64,000 nt of DNA from the NCBI RefSeq assembly GCF_965118635.1, contig NZ_CBCPHV010000011.1, forward strand, positions 1 to 64,000, given 5' to 3'. Shown here one piece after another: positions 43,222 to 52,194 of the stretch. This stretch comes from Empedobacter brevis_A (GTDB taxonomy: Bacteria; Bacteroidota; Bacteroidia; Flavobacteriales; Weeksellaceae). The notes under the pieces were generated by a model. It saw nothing but the letters and a program-made list of their open reading frames with translations. It searched no databases and had not been told where the DNA came from. The first letter of the stretch is position 1, and each line of letters opens with the position of its first letter. Position numbers and translations under genes: made by a program.

Positions 43222-44255
43222 TAATTTTTCTTTTTAGTTTGAATGGATTTTACCATTTTGTCAAAATCAGATTCAATCTTTTGTGTTTTATTAAATACGT
43301 CGTACTCTGCAAAGGCTTTGTTTTCGGCTTGTTTTTGACTGCGTGTTCCTTTACCGTCTAATATTCTGTATTCGTTAAACTCTAAAAACTTATTGACACT
43401 CTCTGCCAGTGCTTCCATCGTGAACGTAGTACGACGTTCTACCAATCCTTCTATATAATCGAAGTAAGAAGAAACCGTACGTTCTAATTGTTTGATTTCA
43501 TCTTCGTTGAGATAGTTTTTAGCTACATTGGTATCTGACTTGATAATGCGACCATCAGGACTGTTTTTCCACGTTTTTAAGCCCATATTGGGTTTTGTGC
43601 TGTCTGCATTGAGATATATAATTTCTGCTGCTGTATGACCTGTGATGGCGTAATGAAATTTGTTTTGCACCATTGCAAAGAAATTTTTTGTTATCTCGGA
43701 ATTCTTATCATAGTCGATACTACATTCTTGAAATATATCAGTTATTTGTTGATAAATGCGACGCTCATTGGCACGTATCGAACGAATACGTTCTAATAAC
43801 TCTTTGAAATAGTCTTTTCCAAAAAGTTTTTTACCTTCTTTTAATCGATCATCATCTAATACAAAACCTTTGATGATAAATTCCTTCAAGGTATTGGTCG
43901 CCCATATACGGAATTGAGTTGCTTTGGTAGAATTAACTCGATAACCAACAGAAATAATGGCATCTAAATTATAATATTCTAAATTTCGATTGACTTCTCG
44001 ATCGCCTTCTACTTGAACTGTTCGGAATTTCCGAACAGTTGCTTCTTTCGATAATTCGCCACTTTCAAATATATTTTTAAGATGCTCACTAATCGTTGAT
44101 TTAGATACCCCAAATAATTCTGCGATACGTTGTTGCGTTAACCACACCGTATCATTCAACACAAAAATTTCTACCTTTACCTTGCCCGATGGGTCGGTAT
44201 ACAATATAAATTCAGATAATTCATCTGACGGTAACATTGGTATATTATCGCTCAT
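43221..44255 (-). CDS. RhuM-family protein within the type III RM operon
   Basis: This 344-aa protein has the RhuM pattern: VWLTQQRIAELFGVSKSTIS (an N-terminal helix-turn-helix), ATVRKFRTVQVEGDREVNR, YYNLDAIISVGYRVNS and FRIWATNTLKEFIIKGF. RhuM homologues often sit between RM genes in bacteria; the biochemical role is not settled and may be DNA binding or regulation. It lies between Mod (6 bp away) and Res (overlapping), so it is part of this operon. Confidence 0.88.
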   Translation of the reverse strand: MSDNIPMLPSDELSEFILYTDPSGKVKVEIFVLNDTVWLTQQRIAELFGVSKSTISEHLKNIFESGELSKEATVRKFRTVQVEGDREVNRNLEYYNLDAIISVGYRVNSTKATQFRIWATNTLKEFIIKGFVLDDDRLKEGKKLFGKDYFKELLERIRSIRANERRIYQQITDIFQECSIDYDKNSEITKNFFAMVQNKFHYAITGHTAAEIIYLNADSTKPNMGLKTWKNSPDGRIIKSDTNVAKNYLNEDEIKQLERTVSSYFDYIEGLVERRTTFTMEALAESVNKFLEFNEYRILDGKGTRSQKQAENKAFAEYDVFNKTQKIESDFDKMVKSIQTKKKN

Positions 44256-44261
44256 AGGGTT

Positions 44262-46334
44262 TTAGTTTTTAATTTGATAAAAATCTTTGGTTAAACGGAT
44301 GGCATCTTCTGAAAGGTTGTAGCGTGCATCTTCTACTTCTGAAAGATTGACATACAACTGATTGTTATCTAACATACGTTTGAATATCACTTTTTGACGA
44401 GCTATACTTAGATTGATAAACGCTTCTTCTTTGACTACATTTTCTTTAAAATCTTTGATACGCACATTATAATCTAAGAAATAGCGTGTATTTAATTCCT
44501 CAAAAAGTTGTAGTAATTCTTCTAAACTATCACAAGCCTCTATACGTTCTTTGGCTGTTTCGTTGTTCTTTGCTAATTCTGCGTAAACAAACGAACCACC
44601 ACCTTGCCAGTTTACAGATTCTGATATACCAGATTGATCACCATTAATAACATTTTTTAGACGTTGAATGGTTAAAGAGATTTGACTATCTAGTTGCTCA
44701 ATTCCGATGTATTGCAAAGTGTGTTTATGAGAAATTGCTGCTGTACTTCCACTACCTAAATGGTAATCTAAAACAATATCATTTTTTCCGATTGATGAAA
44801 TTTCAAAAATTTTCTCTAAAAAAAGTTCAGGTTTCTTACCATTTTTAAAATTAACACCCCCTTCATTTGAGGAATTATTAAAATTCTTTTCAAAATCATA
44901 AAAATTCGGATATGGGTTACCAATATCTTCGCCTGATTTTAATGGTTTTCCTTGATAATAAAAACCATTTTGACCAGTTTCATCAAAAGGTTGTCGAATA
45001 TATCTATAGCCTATACCATCCCCTCTTGTTCCCATATCAATAACTTTGTATAATGCACCTAAACCATCCTTATGTTTTCTATCTCTAAGATTTAATTCAT
45101 AAAATTCGGATGCTGATCCTTTTTGAGTTATTAATGAACCTCTGATATTATATTCTTTTAAATTTCCAGATTCACTCTTAATAATTTTATATTGATCTTT
45201 CGAAAAAACTTCTACGTTGTAACCTTGAATATTAATAATTTCTTTAGGAGTGTCTAATAATTCAATCTCGAATATGTAATCTAAATCTTTATCTTTAGTA
45301 ACTTCAATTCTACTTGGATTATATTGTTCTTTTCCATAACAAATTAGTTGTTCCATTACTTTTTGATATCTATTATCCTTACGAAGTATTCTATTTTCGT
45401 GTCTTACTTTTATGTAAAATGCAGATTCAAAATATAAGTCTTTAAAATTATCAAGCAAAATGTTTAAATAACCAAATTCATTATCATCACAACTTATAAA
45501 TAATACTCCGTCATTTCTAAGTAATTTATTTGCAACAAATAACCTATTATACATAAAAGTCAACCAAGTTGAATGATTAAAATTATCATTATATTTAAAA
45601 CTGTCACTTCCTGTATTATAAGGCGGATCGATATAGATTAGTTTTACTTTCCCTTTAAATTCTTTTTCTAAGGAATGTAAAGCCAATAGATTGTTGCCTT
45701 TGATGATGAGATTATCGGTAATAGTATCTTCAGGTAAACCTCGTTGTCTATTCAACTCTGCATCTCTAGTGAATGAAGTAGGAATCGTTTCTCCATTGGC
45801 ATCGTAGCGTACTACTTTCTGAAATGCTTTAGGCTCTAACAAACGGTCTATTTCGTCTTTTGCAATAATGTTATTATAAAAAATCTCTTTACGCTTTGCT
45901 GATTTTTCTACATAGTCGTTAGCATCATCATCGAATTCAAAATAGACATCATTTCCTTCTTCAGTACTTTGCCCTCCTTCTAATACGCAATCTTTATACG
46001 GAAAGTCTAATACATAATCGGTGCTATCTGTCAAGAATTTACCTCCAGAAGCCAATCCTATACGATTGGCATATTGGGTATAAGAACCATCTAAAACTTT
46101 GCTGTCTAAGTAAAATATAAAGTCGTTTTGTTTGAATACATAAACATCTTTTACTTGGATAAAAAACTTTTCTCTAACCTTTTCATCAGCGATTAAAAGT
46201 TCTATTAATTGACTGTCTAGGTTGTTTACTAAATCTCTTAGTACATTAATTTGTATATCGTTTTCTTCATCTACTAAGCGATTATCTGCTTTAAGTAATT
46301 GAGTTATATGTTGGTTGAAATTGAATTCTTGCAT
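44262..46334 (-). CDS. mod: Type III DNA methyltransferase, Mod subunit
   Basis: This 690-aa beta-class adenine methyltransferase has catalytic motif IV DPPYNTG (236-242) preceding the SAM-binding motif I IVLDYHLGSGSTA (about 528-540), the order typical of Mod subunits. The region between the motifs (about 300-480) should be the target recognition domain. It methylates adenine in an asymmetric site and guides Res. The gene starts the operon. I see no phase-variable repeat in it. Confidence 0.93.
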   Translation of the reverse strand: MQEFNFNQHITQLLKADNRLVDEENDIQINVLRDLVNNLDSQLIELLIADEKVREKFFIQVKDVYVFKQNDFIFYLDSKVLDGSYTQYANRIGLASGGKFLTDSTDYVLDFPYKDCVLEGGQSTEEGNDVYFEFDDDANDYVEKSAKRKEIFYNNIIAKDEIDRLLEPKAFQKVVRYDANGETIPTSFTRDAELNRQRGLPEDTITDNLIIKGNNLLALHSLEKEFKGKVKLIYIDPPYNTGSDSFKYNDNFNHSTWLTFMYNRLFVANKLLRNDGVLFISCDDNEFGYLNILLDNFKDLYFESAFYIKVRHENRILRKDNRYQKVMEQLICYGKEQYNPSRIEVTKDKDLDYIFEIELLDTPKEIINIQGYNVEVFSKDQYKIIKSESGNLKEYNIRGSLITQKGSASEFYELNLRDRKHKDGLGALYKVIDMGTRGDGIGYRYIRQPFDETGQNGFYYQGKPLKSGEDIGNPYPNFYDFEKNFNNSSNEGGVNFKNGKKPELFLEKIFEISSIGKNDIVLDYHLGSGSTAAISHKHTLQYIGIEQLDSQISLTIQRLKNVINGDQSGISESVNWQGGGSFVYAELAKNNETAKERIEACDSLEELLQLFEELNTRYFLDYNVRIKDFKENVVKEEAFINLSIARQKVIFKRMLDNNQLYVNLSEVEDARYNLSEDAIRLTKDFYQIKN

Positions 46335-46382
46335 TCTATTTTATCTATTTATTTTAGATTATACGACAAATCTTTGATTGCT

Positions 46383-46390
46383 CAAATATA
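46383..46390 (-). promoter_or_regulatory. Candidate promoter of the type III RM operon
   Basis: The minus strand reads TATATTTG, a perfect TAnnTTTG element, about 50 nt upstream of the mod start. The -33 region is GTTAATC-like and weak. Confidence 0.4.
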
Positions 46391-46410
46391 TTAATTAAAG
46401 GATGATTAAC

Positions 46411-48651
46411 CTACACTTTTTCATACCATCCTGTTTTAGGTTTAAACAACAATGCGGGTACAGAATTTTTAAGAAAATCATCTACAGAACGTTCTGATAG
46501 ACTGTGTTTTGTACCTAATTCTATTGCTTCCTTACGCTGGAATGATTGTGGTAATGCATCGTAAAAAGCTTTTTTGTTATTGCCCATTTTGTAGGTAATA
46601 GGTTCTGACTGACTTGCTAGATTATTGAACATTAAGATGCTATGATTTAGATATACATTTATCAATTCTAGTGCAGCTAAAAAATCTTCATCTGTACATA
46701 CTACCACTTCTGAACAATCGCCATTTTCCACTTTGCGTAAGGCAGTAAAAATCATACAGAAACGATACAATACTAATCCTAAACGGAAAACAATACTTGA
46801 GGTATCATCACTATTAAACAATACGGTATTGGTTAATAGTTTACTGAAAACTACATTTAATTGTTGCCATTGATCGGGCGTTAATTGTACTTCGGTAGGG
46901 TATTGTTCTAGAAAATCATATACCTGTAACACTTCGTTAGATAACTTTTCGAAATGATCGTTGAAAATAATTCCACCTTTTTTTGGTGATGGGTCTTGCC
47001 ATACAATTTCATTTTTGAAGGCATAGAACATAAACCTACTAAACAAACCATCTTCTGCTGATTGAATTAATTTGGGTACTTGTGCTGGAGTACCTGATAA
47101 TGAAACGGCTAATTGAGGATTCGGAATTTCTAATAATTCATTATTGGTTTTACGAGCTGCTGAAATTTTTTCGTGATGAAATGCGGCTCTCATAATATGC
47201 GAGTAATTTCCCCAGTCTTGCTTGTTTGCACCACTCATTGCATCGGCTTCTGTTTCGCAAATGATACCTTTACCCTCGTTGTCTTGAAGCATTTTCATCA
47301 TCATTGCTTGGCTGGTATCGGCAGGTAGAAACAATAAATTGAATTTTGGCTCAACAGGTTTTTCGGGAATAGCATCGTCTTTTTTGCGTTTGGCGAGTAG
47401 TGTTTTGTATTCTGCATTTTCTATTTCGAATGCTTTTTTAGCTTCATTCGATTTGTTCACAAAACGTTCGTGTATTTTATCGCCTAAACGTTTGGCATTT
47501 TTAAGCACACCTTTGCCACTTGCTGCTGGAGCAATAATGAATGAGAACAAATGCGGGTACACTCTTTCTTGATGGTAGATACCTGTAACATTAGGCAAAC
47601 AACCACTTAAAATTGTTAGTCCAGCTGTAAGAAATACATCACGTTTGCGTTCGTTGTCCTTAAACGCTTCGCAACCCTCAATTAATAATTCGGGTAAATA
47701 ATTGACGATATGTGCAGGAATTGTAGGTGTGGTTTTAAGATAATCTACCTCATCATACACTGGTTCTTTATCAGGTGGACTGTCTTTTTGCAAGTTTACA
47801 AAGTTTGCAGTCTTTGCAAATGTACCAAACTCGTGTGCTTGATTTCTGTATGCACTTTCAATAGATTTGATGAATTCTTTTTGATTTTCGTGATGAAAGT
47901 TTTGTAAAATAAATTGTTCTGCATCTAACTGATTTATGCCTTTACGGTTTAAATTACACGCTAACTGATATACATAGTTGTTGCGATTTCCTTTTTCGAA
48001 TTGGATAATCTTATTTGTAAATTCTACGCAATTTTGAAATACATCATCAGTATTATTACTCGTCATTTGTAGCGATTGATTGACTACTTTTTCTTTAGCT
48101 TCCGTATTGACAGCAAATATTGTAGCTAATGGATTATAATATGCGTTTTCATCAAACGATACAAAACACAACCTTGTTACATCTTTACACTTTGGATCGG
48201 CATTAATACCTAATTGCTTTTCGTAATATTCTTGTACTTGTTTGTATGCTAAGTCGTGGTGTTGTAGTAAGCTATCTACTTGAATAAATACTTTTAAACC
48301 ATTACCACTTGGACTTCTGAAACAAGCTAAGGTATACGAAATAGATGCGGTTTGTGTAGTGATTTGAATTAAATCTTCTTCATCAATTTTATCAAAATCT
48401 AAATGAATGATTTGATTGTATTCTTGAATAAAATCTTTCTTTCTGCCACCAGAATATGTTGCTGATGGCGTGAAAGCTAAAAGGTTCTTTTTTAATTCAT
48501 CGGCTCTTTCGGGTTTCCCCATTCCAATAGCCATACGAATCGTGTTTACATCTTCTTTGTATGTACCTGTTTTGATATTTGAGATTAAATCCTGTAAAGT
48601 AATGGTTTGTACAGGATTATTGAAGTTTTGGAAAATTGATACGCTAGTCAT
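46411..48651 (-). CDS. VirE N-terminal / DUF3987 protein
   Basis: This 746-aa protein has an N-terminal VirE-N/primase-polymerase-like domain (IIHLDFDKID at about 86-95, CFRSPSGNGLKVFIQVDS, TRLCFVSFD) and a C-terminal DUF3987 region (about 310-700) with a Walker-A-like APAASGKGVLK and ETEADAM. This combination is typical of Bacteroidota mobile elements and is thought to serve replication or mobilisation. It overlaps the next upstream gene (48644-48952) by 8 bp, forming one operon with the helix-turn-helix genes. Confidence 0.8.
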   Translation of the reverse strand: MTSVSIFQNFNNPVQTITLQDLISNIKTGTYKEDVNTIRMAIGMGKPERADELKKNLLAFTPSATYSGGRKKDFIQEYNQIIHLDFDKIDEEDLIQITTQTASISYTLACFRSPSGNGLKVFIQVDSLLQHHDLAYKQVQEYYEKQLGINADPKCKDVTRLCFVSFDENAYYNPLATIFAVNTEAKEKVVNQSLQMTSNNTDDVFQNCVEFTNKIIQFEKGNRNNYVYQLACNLNRKGINQLDAEQFILQNFHHENQKEFIKSIESAYRNQAHEFGTFAKTANFVNLQKDSPPDKEPVYDEVDYLKTTPTIPAHIVNYLPELLIEGCEAFKDNERKRDVFLTAGLTILSGCLPNVTGIYHQERVYPHLFSFIIAPAASGKGVLKNAKRLGDKIHERFVNKSNEAKKAFEIENAEYKTLLAKRKKDDAIPEKPVEPKFNLLFLPADTSQAMMMKMLQDNEGKGIICETEADAMSGANKQDWGNYSHIMRAAFHHEKISAARKTNNELLEIPNPQLAVSLSGTPAQVPKLIQSAEDGLFSRFMFYAFKNEIVWQDPSPKKGGIIFNDHFEKLSNEVLQVYDFLEQYPTEVQLTPDQWQQLNVVFSKLLTNTVLFNSDDTSSIVFRLGLVLYRFCMIFTALRKVENGDCSEVVVCTDEDFLAALELINVYLNHSILMFNNLASQSEPITYKMGNNKKAFYDALPQSFQRKEAIELGTKHSLSERSVDDFLKNSVPALLFKPKTGWYEKV

Positions 48652-48952
48652 TGTTAATAGATTTAAGGTTAATGGAATTGTTAGCTGGAATTTTACTACG
48701 TTGTAATAGCTCTAAGATGTCGGCTAAAGTGTAGTAGATTTTATTGCCTACTTGTGAATAGGTAATAATGTTTTCGGTACGCCAATAAGCGGCAGTACGT
48801 TTGCTAATATTCATAATCTGGAGAAACTCCTGATTATCGTAAAAGACTTGGTCGGGTTCGGTACGTTGTTTCTTTTTAACCTCGATAGATAATTGATCTA
48901 AACGATCTATAATCTGTTGAACCTCTTCTTCGGAAAATCTATAAAAGCTCAT
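48644..48952 (-). CDS. Helix-turn-helix (MerR/excisionase-like) protein
   Basis: This 102-aa protein has an N-terminal helical segment, then EFLQIMNISKRTAAYWRTEN and a YYTLADILELLQ wing, the helix-turn-helix common upstream of VirE/DUF3987 genes in Bacteroidota elements. It probably regulates the element or helps excision. Confidence 0.75.
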   Translation of the reverse strand: MSFYRFSEEEVQQIIDRLDQLSIEVKKKQRTEPDQVFYDNQEFLQIMNISKRTAAYWRTENIITYSQVGNKIYYTLADILELLQRSKIPANNSINLKSINND

Positions 48953-48954
48953 AA

Positions 48955-49257
48955 TTATTTACGTTTGTTTTTGATTAAATAATTAGCTGCAGCCGTTTCG
49001 ATGTCTTCCGTAGTTTCTTGCCTGTTACGCATTAACCATTGGTCTATTTCTGTGCGATTGAAATAGAGTTTTTTTCCTTGTGGACAAAAATGTGGGATTT
49101 GCTTTTGAGAAGTTAGTTTGTAAAGGTGCGAAGCACTTATGTCTAAATACTTACACACATCGTTAAATGTTAATACTTCTTTTTGCAATAAATTTTGCTC
49201 CTCAATTTTACCTTCTAATTGAGCAAGCTTTTCTAAGATTAAATTCTCTGAACTCAT
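48955..49257 (-). CDS. Helix-turn-helix excisionase-family protein
   Basis: This 100-aa protein has a leucine-rich coiled N terminus and a MerR-like domain: VLTFNDVCKYLDISASHLYK, QKQIPHFCPQGKKLYF and DQWL. It is the usual Bacteroidota helix-turn-helix/excisionase (HTH_17) gene. It ends 2 bp before the next gene in the operon. Confidence 0.8.
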   Translation of the reverse strand: MSSENLILEKLAQLEGKIEEQNLLQKEVLTFNDVCKYLDISASHLYKLTSQKQIPHFCPQGKKLYFNRTEIDQWLMRNRQETTEDIETAAANYLIKNKRK

Positions 49258-49304
49258 GACTTATATTTTTAAATTTCTAAGTCAAAATTCTAGAGATTGA
49301 GAGG

Positions 49305-49355
49305 GGTAAAAAGTAAGATGGTAACGTCTTACTAAGACATCTTACTCATCTTACT
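49305..49355. repeat. Iterated CATCTTAC/GTAAGATG motifs
   Basis: GTAAGATG, GTCTTAC, CATCTTAC and a second CATCTTAC follow each other upstream of the helix-turn-helix operon. They form alternative hairpins and could be operator sites for one of its regulators or a terminator of the 355-aa gene. Confidence 0.4.
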
Positions 49356-49363
49356 GTTTTTAT

Positions 49364-50431
49364 TTATAATTGTTTGATAATTCTATCAATGGTATCTTGT
49401 TCTTTAGGATAATTGCTGTTGTTTTTATATAAATTATTCCTTTTTAATAGTGTACCTTTTTTAGAATAAAACAGATTGGTTTGTTCTATACTTGTAGGTG
49501 TAAGGTTATGAAAATGTGATTTTAATTTATCTACGATATAAGCGAATTGAGTGGTTTCGCAATCTAAATGAATTTGTGGCGCACCAATTTTTAAATCTTT
49601 AGATGTAAGCACACTTAACAAATCATCTGGTGAGGTTTTATCTTCATTTAAAAGATATAAGTGTCTGTTTAATGCTATTATTACTGATTTAAGACTTTCT
49701 TTATTTCCATTGAAGCCAAAAGATAGTTTGTCTGATTTTTCTAGTTTGAAATCATCTATTTGAAGTATTGCATTTTTAGCCTCTTGGAATGTTGGTGTGG
49801 TAGTATCCGTTTCGAAAGATTCGAAATGATCGTGAAGCAATTCAGAGAATATCTCGTATTGCTCTGTTTTTATTTGATTGGTATAGGCTGGATAAAGTAA
49901 TTCGACTTCCTTTAGTAAACGAATGATACATTTAACCAATAGGTCAATTATATAATCTGTTAATTTATCTGTAGGATATAAACTCTTGTCTGTGCCAATT
50001 CTTAAAAGTAAATCTTTACAAGATTTTATAACATTTTGGATTAATTCCTTTTTGTTGGTTTCGTTAATGTCTTTATTGAAGCAATAGTAAATTCTGTTAC
50101 TGATTCGTGTCGTTTCATTCTGTAATACGTAATAATAGAATTTACTTGTAGCAGAAAATGGTTCTAGCATCTGAATATTAATCATTGGTTTTTTGATTGT
50201 ATAATCTACCTCTGTATCTGGTTGAGTTTCGTACACCTCTAATCCATCTTCATTGTACAATTCACGATAAGCCGGTAAAAGCTCTTTCAACGCTTCGTAA
50301 AATGTTGAAGGATCAGCTGGATTGACGAAGTCTGGATTTAGATTTTGTCTAAAAAACTTTTCGTTCGCATCGTCTTGTTGCCAAGGTTTCAAAACTCCAT
50401 AAAGGATATTTCTATATACAATCAAATCCAT
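49364..50431 (-). CDS. Unrecognised 355-aa island protein
   Basis: I do not recognise a family. The protein is soluble and helical, starts MDLIVYRNILYG and ends with a Lys/Asn-rich basic tail. The C-terminal part (FAYIVDKLKSHFHNLTPTSI...LFYSKKGTLLKRNN) vaguely resembles the DNA-binding end of RteC-like proteins. It lies 2 bp downstream of the integrase gene and is probably translated with it, so a role in integration control is plausible. Confidence 0.5.
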   Translation of the reverse strand: MDLIVYRNILYGVLKPWQQDDANEKFFRQNLNPDFVNPADPSTFYEALKELLPAYRELYNEDGLEVYETQPDTEVDYTIKKPMINIQMLEPFSATSKFYYYVLQNETTRISNRIYYCFNKDINETNKKELIQNVIKSCKDLLLRIGTDKSLYPTDKLTDYIIDLLVKCIIRLLKEVELLYPAYTNQIKTEQYEIFSELLHDHFESFETDTTTPTFQEAKNAILQIDDFKLEKSDKLSFGFNGNKESLKSVIIALNRHLYLLNEDKTSPDDLLSVLTSKDLKIGAPQIHLDCETTQFAYIVDKLKSHFHNLTPTSIEQTNLFYSKKGTLLKRNNLYKNNSNYPKEQDTIDRIIKQL

Positions 50432-50433
50432 AA

Positions 50434-51540
50434 TTAAAGGTTCAGTTTTATTTTGTTAGCGGCCGCAATTTTTTTCTCATTAATAACCTTAGTGTATATT
50501 TCGGTTGTGGATAGATTTTTATGTCCTAACAACTTCGATACGGTGTAAATATCAGTACCCAGCGTTAATTGTAATGTAGCGTAAGTATGTCTTGCACAAT
50601 GGAATGTAATATGCTTTTTGATACCTGCATCGGTCATCCAATCTTTTAATAAGGTTTTGTTCCAATTGCCATATTTAAACCCTGTAAACACGTTATCTTT
50701 TGGATTACCTTCTTCGCCTAAAAAGGTACGAGCATCTTCGGATATAGGTTGCATTTCTACTCCGTTGGTTTTCTGTTGTTTGAAACGTAAGAAATTACCT
50801 AACTGTTCTGAATATTGTACTTCTGACCATTTTAGCTTTTCAATATCTGACCAACGCAATCCTGTAAGACACGAAAATAAAAACATACTTTTCAATGTTT
50901 CATTCTTACAAGGTGTATGCACTAAGGTTTGAACTTCTTCTAAAGATAAAAATTCTCTTTGAACTTCATCTTGTGGAAATGGCTGTACTTGTTCGGCTGG
51001 ATTGTATGTTAGCAATCCTTCTTTTAATGCTTGCTTTAATGCGGCTCTAACTTTATTGAAATAAGAGTATTTTGTATTTAAAGATATGGGTTCACCTGTT
51101 TTAGTAATGGCTACATTATCTAAATAATCTTTGAAGCCTTCTAACCAGTCTTTGTCTAATCGTTCAAATGAAACACCTTTTGGATCGTACGCTTGTAAAT
51201 GTTTTTTGGTACTATCCCAATTGCCGTAATTACCTACGCTGGCTTTCTTCTTTTCTGTTAGTGCTTCAAAGAATGTTAAGAAATTTCCTTTTTGTTTCTC
51301 TTTATCTCTAAAACCATAAATTTGATTTTGTGCTTCTAAGTGTCTTTTGCTTCTGATACTTTCTGCTAACTCTAAGATTTTTTTGTTTTCATCTTTTTGA
51401 GCTTTAGTCAAACTTCCTTTTTCTGGTTCAGGTGTTAGGTACAAACCTAAATATTCGTATTCACGTTTGCCTTTGTCGTAATAGTCAAGATACAAGGTTA
51501 TTTTGTTGCCTTTCTTGCGTTGTCTTAAAGATACTTTCAT
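50434..51540 (-). CDS. int: Tyrosine recombinase (island integrase)
   Basis: This 368-aa protein has an N-terminal arm-binding region (SLRQRKKGNKITLYLDYYDK), a SAM-like core-binding domain (FLTFFEALTEKK, about 90-180) and a catalytic domain with Arg in SCLTGLRWSDI, Lys in QQKT, HCARH, LGHKNL and the nucleophile Tyr in STTEIYTKV. It should catalyse integration and excision at the mnmE 3' end about 640 bp away. The gene sits at the right end of the island, next to an excisionase-like gene and GGGCAACAA repeats. Confidence 0.93.
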   Translation of the reverse strand: MKVSLRQRKKGNKITLYLDYYDKGKREYEYLGLYLTPEPEKGSLTKAQKDENKKILELAESIRSKRHLEAQNQIYGFRDKEKQKGNFLTFFEALTEKKKASVGNYGNWDSTKKHLQAYDPKGVSFERLDKDWLEGFKDYLDNVAITKTGEPISLNTKYSYFNKVRAALKQALKEGLLTYNPAEQVQPFPQDEVQREFLSLEEVQTLVHTPCKNETLKSMFLFSCLTGLRWSDIEKLKWSEVQYSEQLGNFLRFKQQKTNGVEMQPISEDARTFLGEEGNPKDNVFTGFKYGNWNKTLLKDWMTDAGIKKHITFHCARHTYATLQLTLGTDIYTVSKLLGHKNLSTTEIYTKVINEKKIAAANKIKLNL

Positions 51541-51546
51541 AATTCA

Positions 51547-51957
51547 TCATTTAAAAAGATTATCGATTTCGGTACGTTTTATTATTGTTCTTCTCCCAAT
51601 TTTAGAAGCTTTTAATTCGTTACGATTAATCATTCTTTGAATTGTCCAACGACTAGCACCTAAAAGAATAGCGGCTTCTTGTACGCTTAGGAATTCTTTA
51701 TCTCTAAGATTGATAAAGTTGGTGGTTTGGATTGGGAGTTTTTGTAGGCTTTGCAAACTTTGCAAGGTTTCGAAATTTGCAGAACTTACATTTTGAATTT
51801 GCTCACTTAGTGTGGCTCTTATTTTTTCTTCTTTCTTGATTTGTTTATAGTGTCTAGAATTGCACTTGTGGCTACAATAGCGAGTAGTGGTGGTTTGGGC
51901 AACAAAAGCTTGCCCACAAAATTGACAGAATTTTGGTATTTTGATATTCGTACTCAT
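51547..51957 (-). CDS. Zinc-finger plus helix-turn-helix excisionase-like protein
   Basis: This 136-aa protein has an N-terminal cysteine cluster (CQFCGQAF...RYCSHKC) that may bind zinc and a C-terminal MerR/excisionase helix-turn-helix (SVQEAAILLGASRWTIQRMI...IGRRTIIKRTEIDNLF). I chose ATG 51957 (MSTNIKIPKF); an upstream in-frame ATG at 52110 would add 51 residues crossing the GGGCAACAA repeats. It ends 6 bp before the integrase gene, the usual place for a recombination directionality factor. Confidence 0.75.
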   Translation of the reverse strand: MSTNIKIPKFCQFCGQAFVAQTTTTRYCSHKCNSRHYKQIKKEEKIRATLSEQIQNVSSANFETLQSLQSLQKLPIQTTNFINLRDKEFLSVQEAAILLGASRWTIQRMINRNELKASKIGRRTIIKRTEIDNLFK

Positions 51958-52110
51958 AATGTTGCTAATTGTAGCACAAAGTAGCTTGATGTAGCTAGTT
52001 GGTGCATCATTTCTCCATACAATAATTTTGATGTGCTTTGGGCAACAAACTTGATGCTTGGGCAACAACTGTACATCAAATTTAATCAAAATAAAGCAAT
52101 TAGGCAACAA
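51897..52110 (+). other. Right-end arm-type repeats (GGCAACAA)
   Basis: GGGCAACAA occurs at 51897-51905, 52040-52048 and 52060-52068, with AGGCAACAA at 52102-52110, all in the same orientation. One further copy lies at the left end of the island. They are good candidates for integrase arm-binding sites. Confidence 0.6.
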
Positions 52111-52133
52111 AAAAGAGCAACTATGTTGCTCTT
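52107..52133 (-). terminator. Terminator of mnmE
   Basis: AAGAGCAAC pairs with GTTGCTCTT around a 3-nt loop, and on the minus strand it is followed by TTTTTTG. It lies on the island side of the att site, so the element supplies mnmE with a new terminator. Confidence 0.7.
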
Positions 52134-52176
52134 AAATATAACATTTATAGGTAGTTAACAAATAAAAGAAAGGTAA

Positions 52177-52194
52177 TTACTTCCCGATACAAAA
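52177..52194 (-). other. Right attachment site in the mnmE 3' end
   Basis: TTACTTCCCGATACAAAA contains the mnmE stop codon and codes for FCIGK. The partner copy is at 29886-29903. Integration here leaves MnmE intact because the element restores the last codons. Confidence 0.75.
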
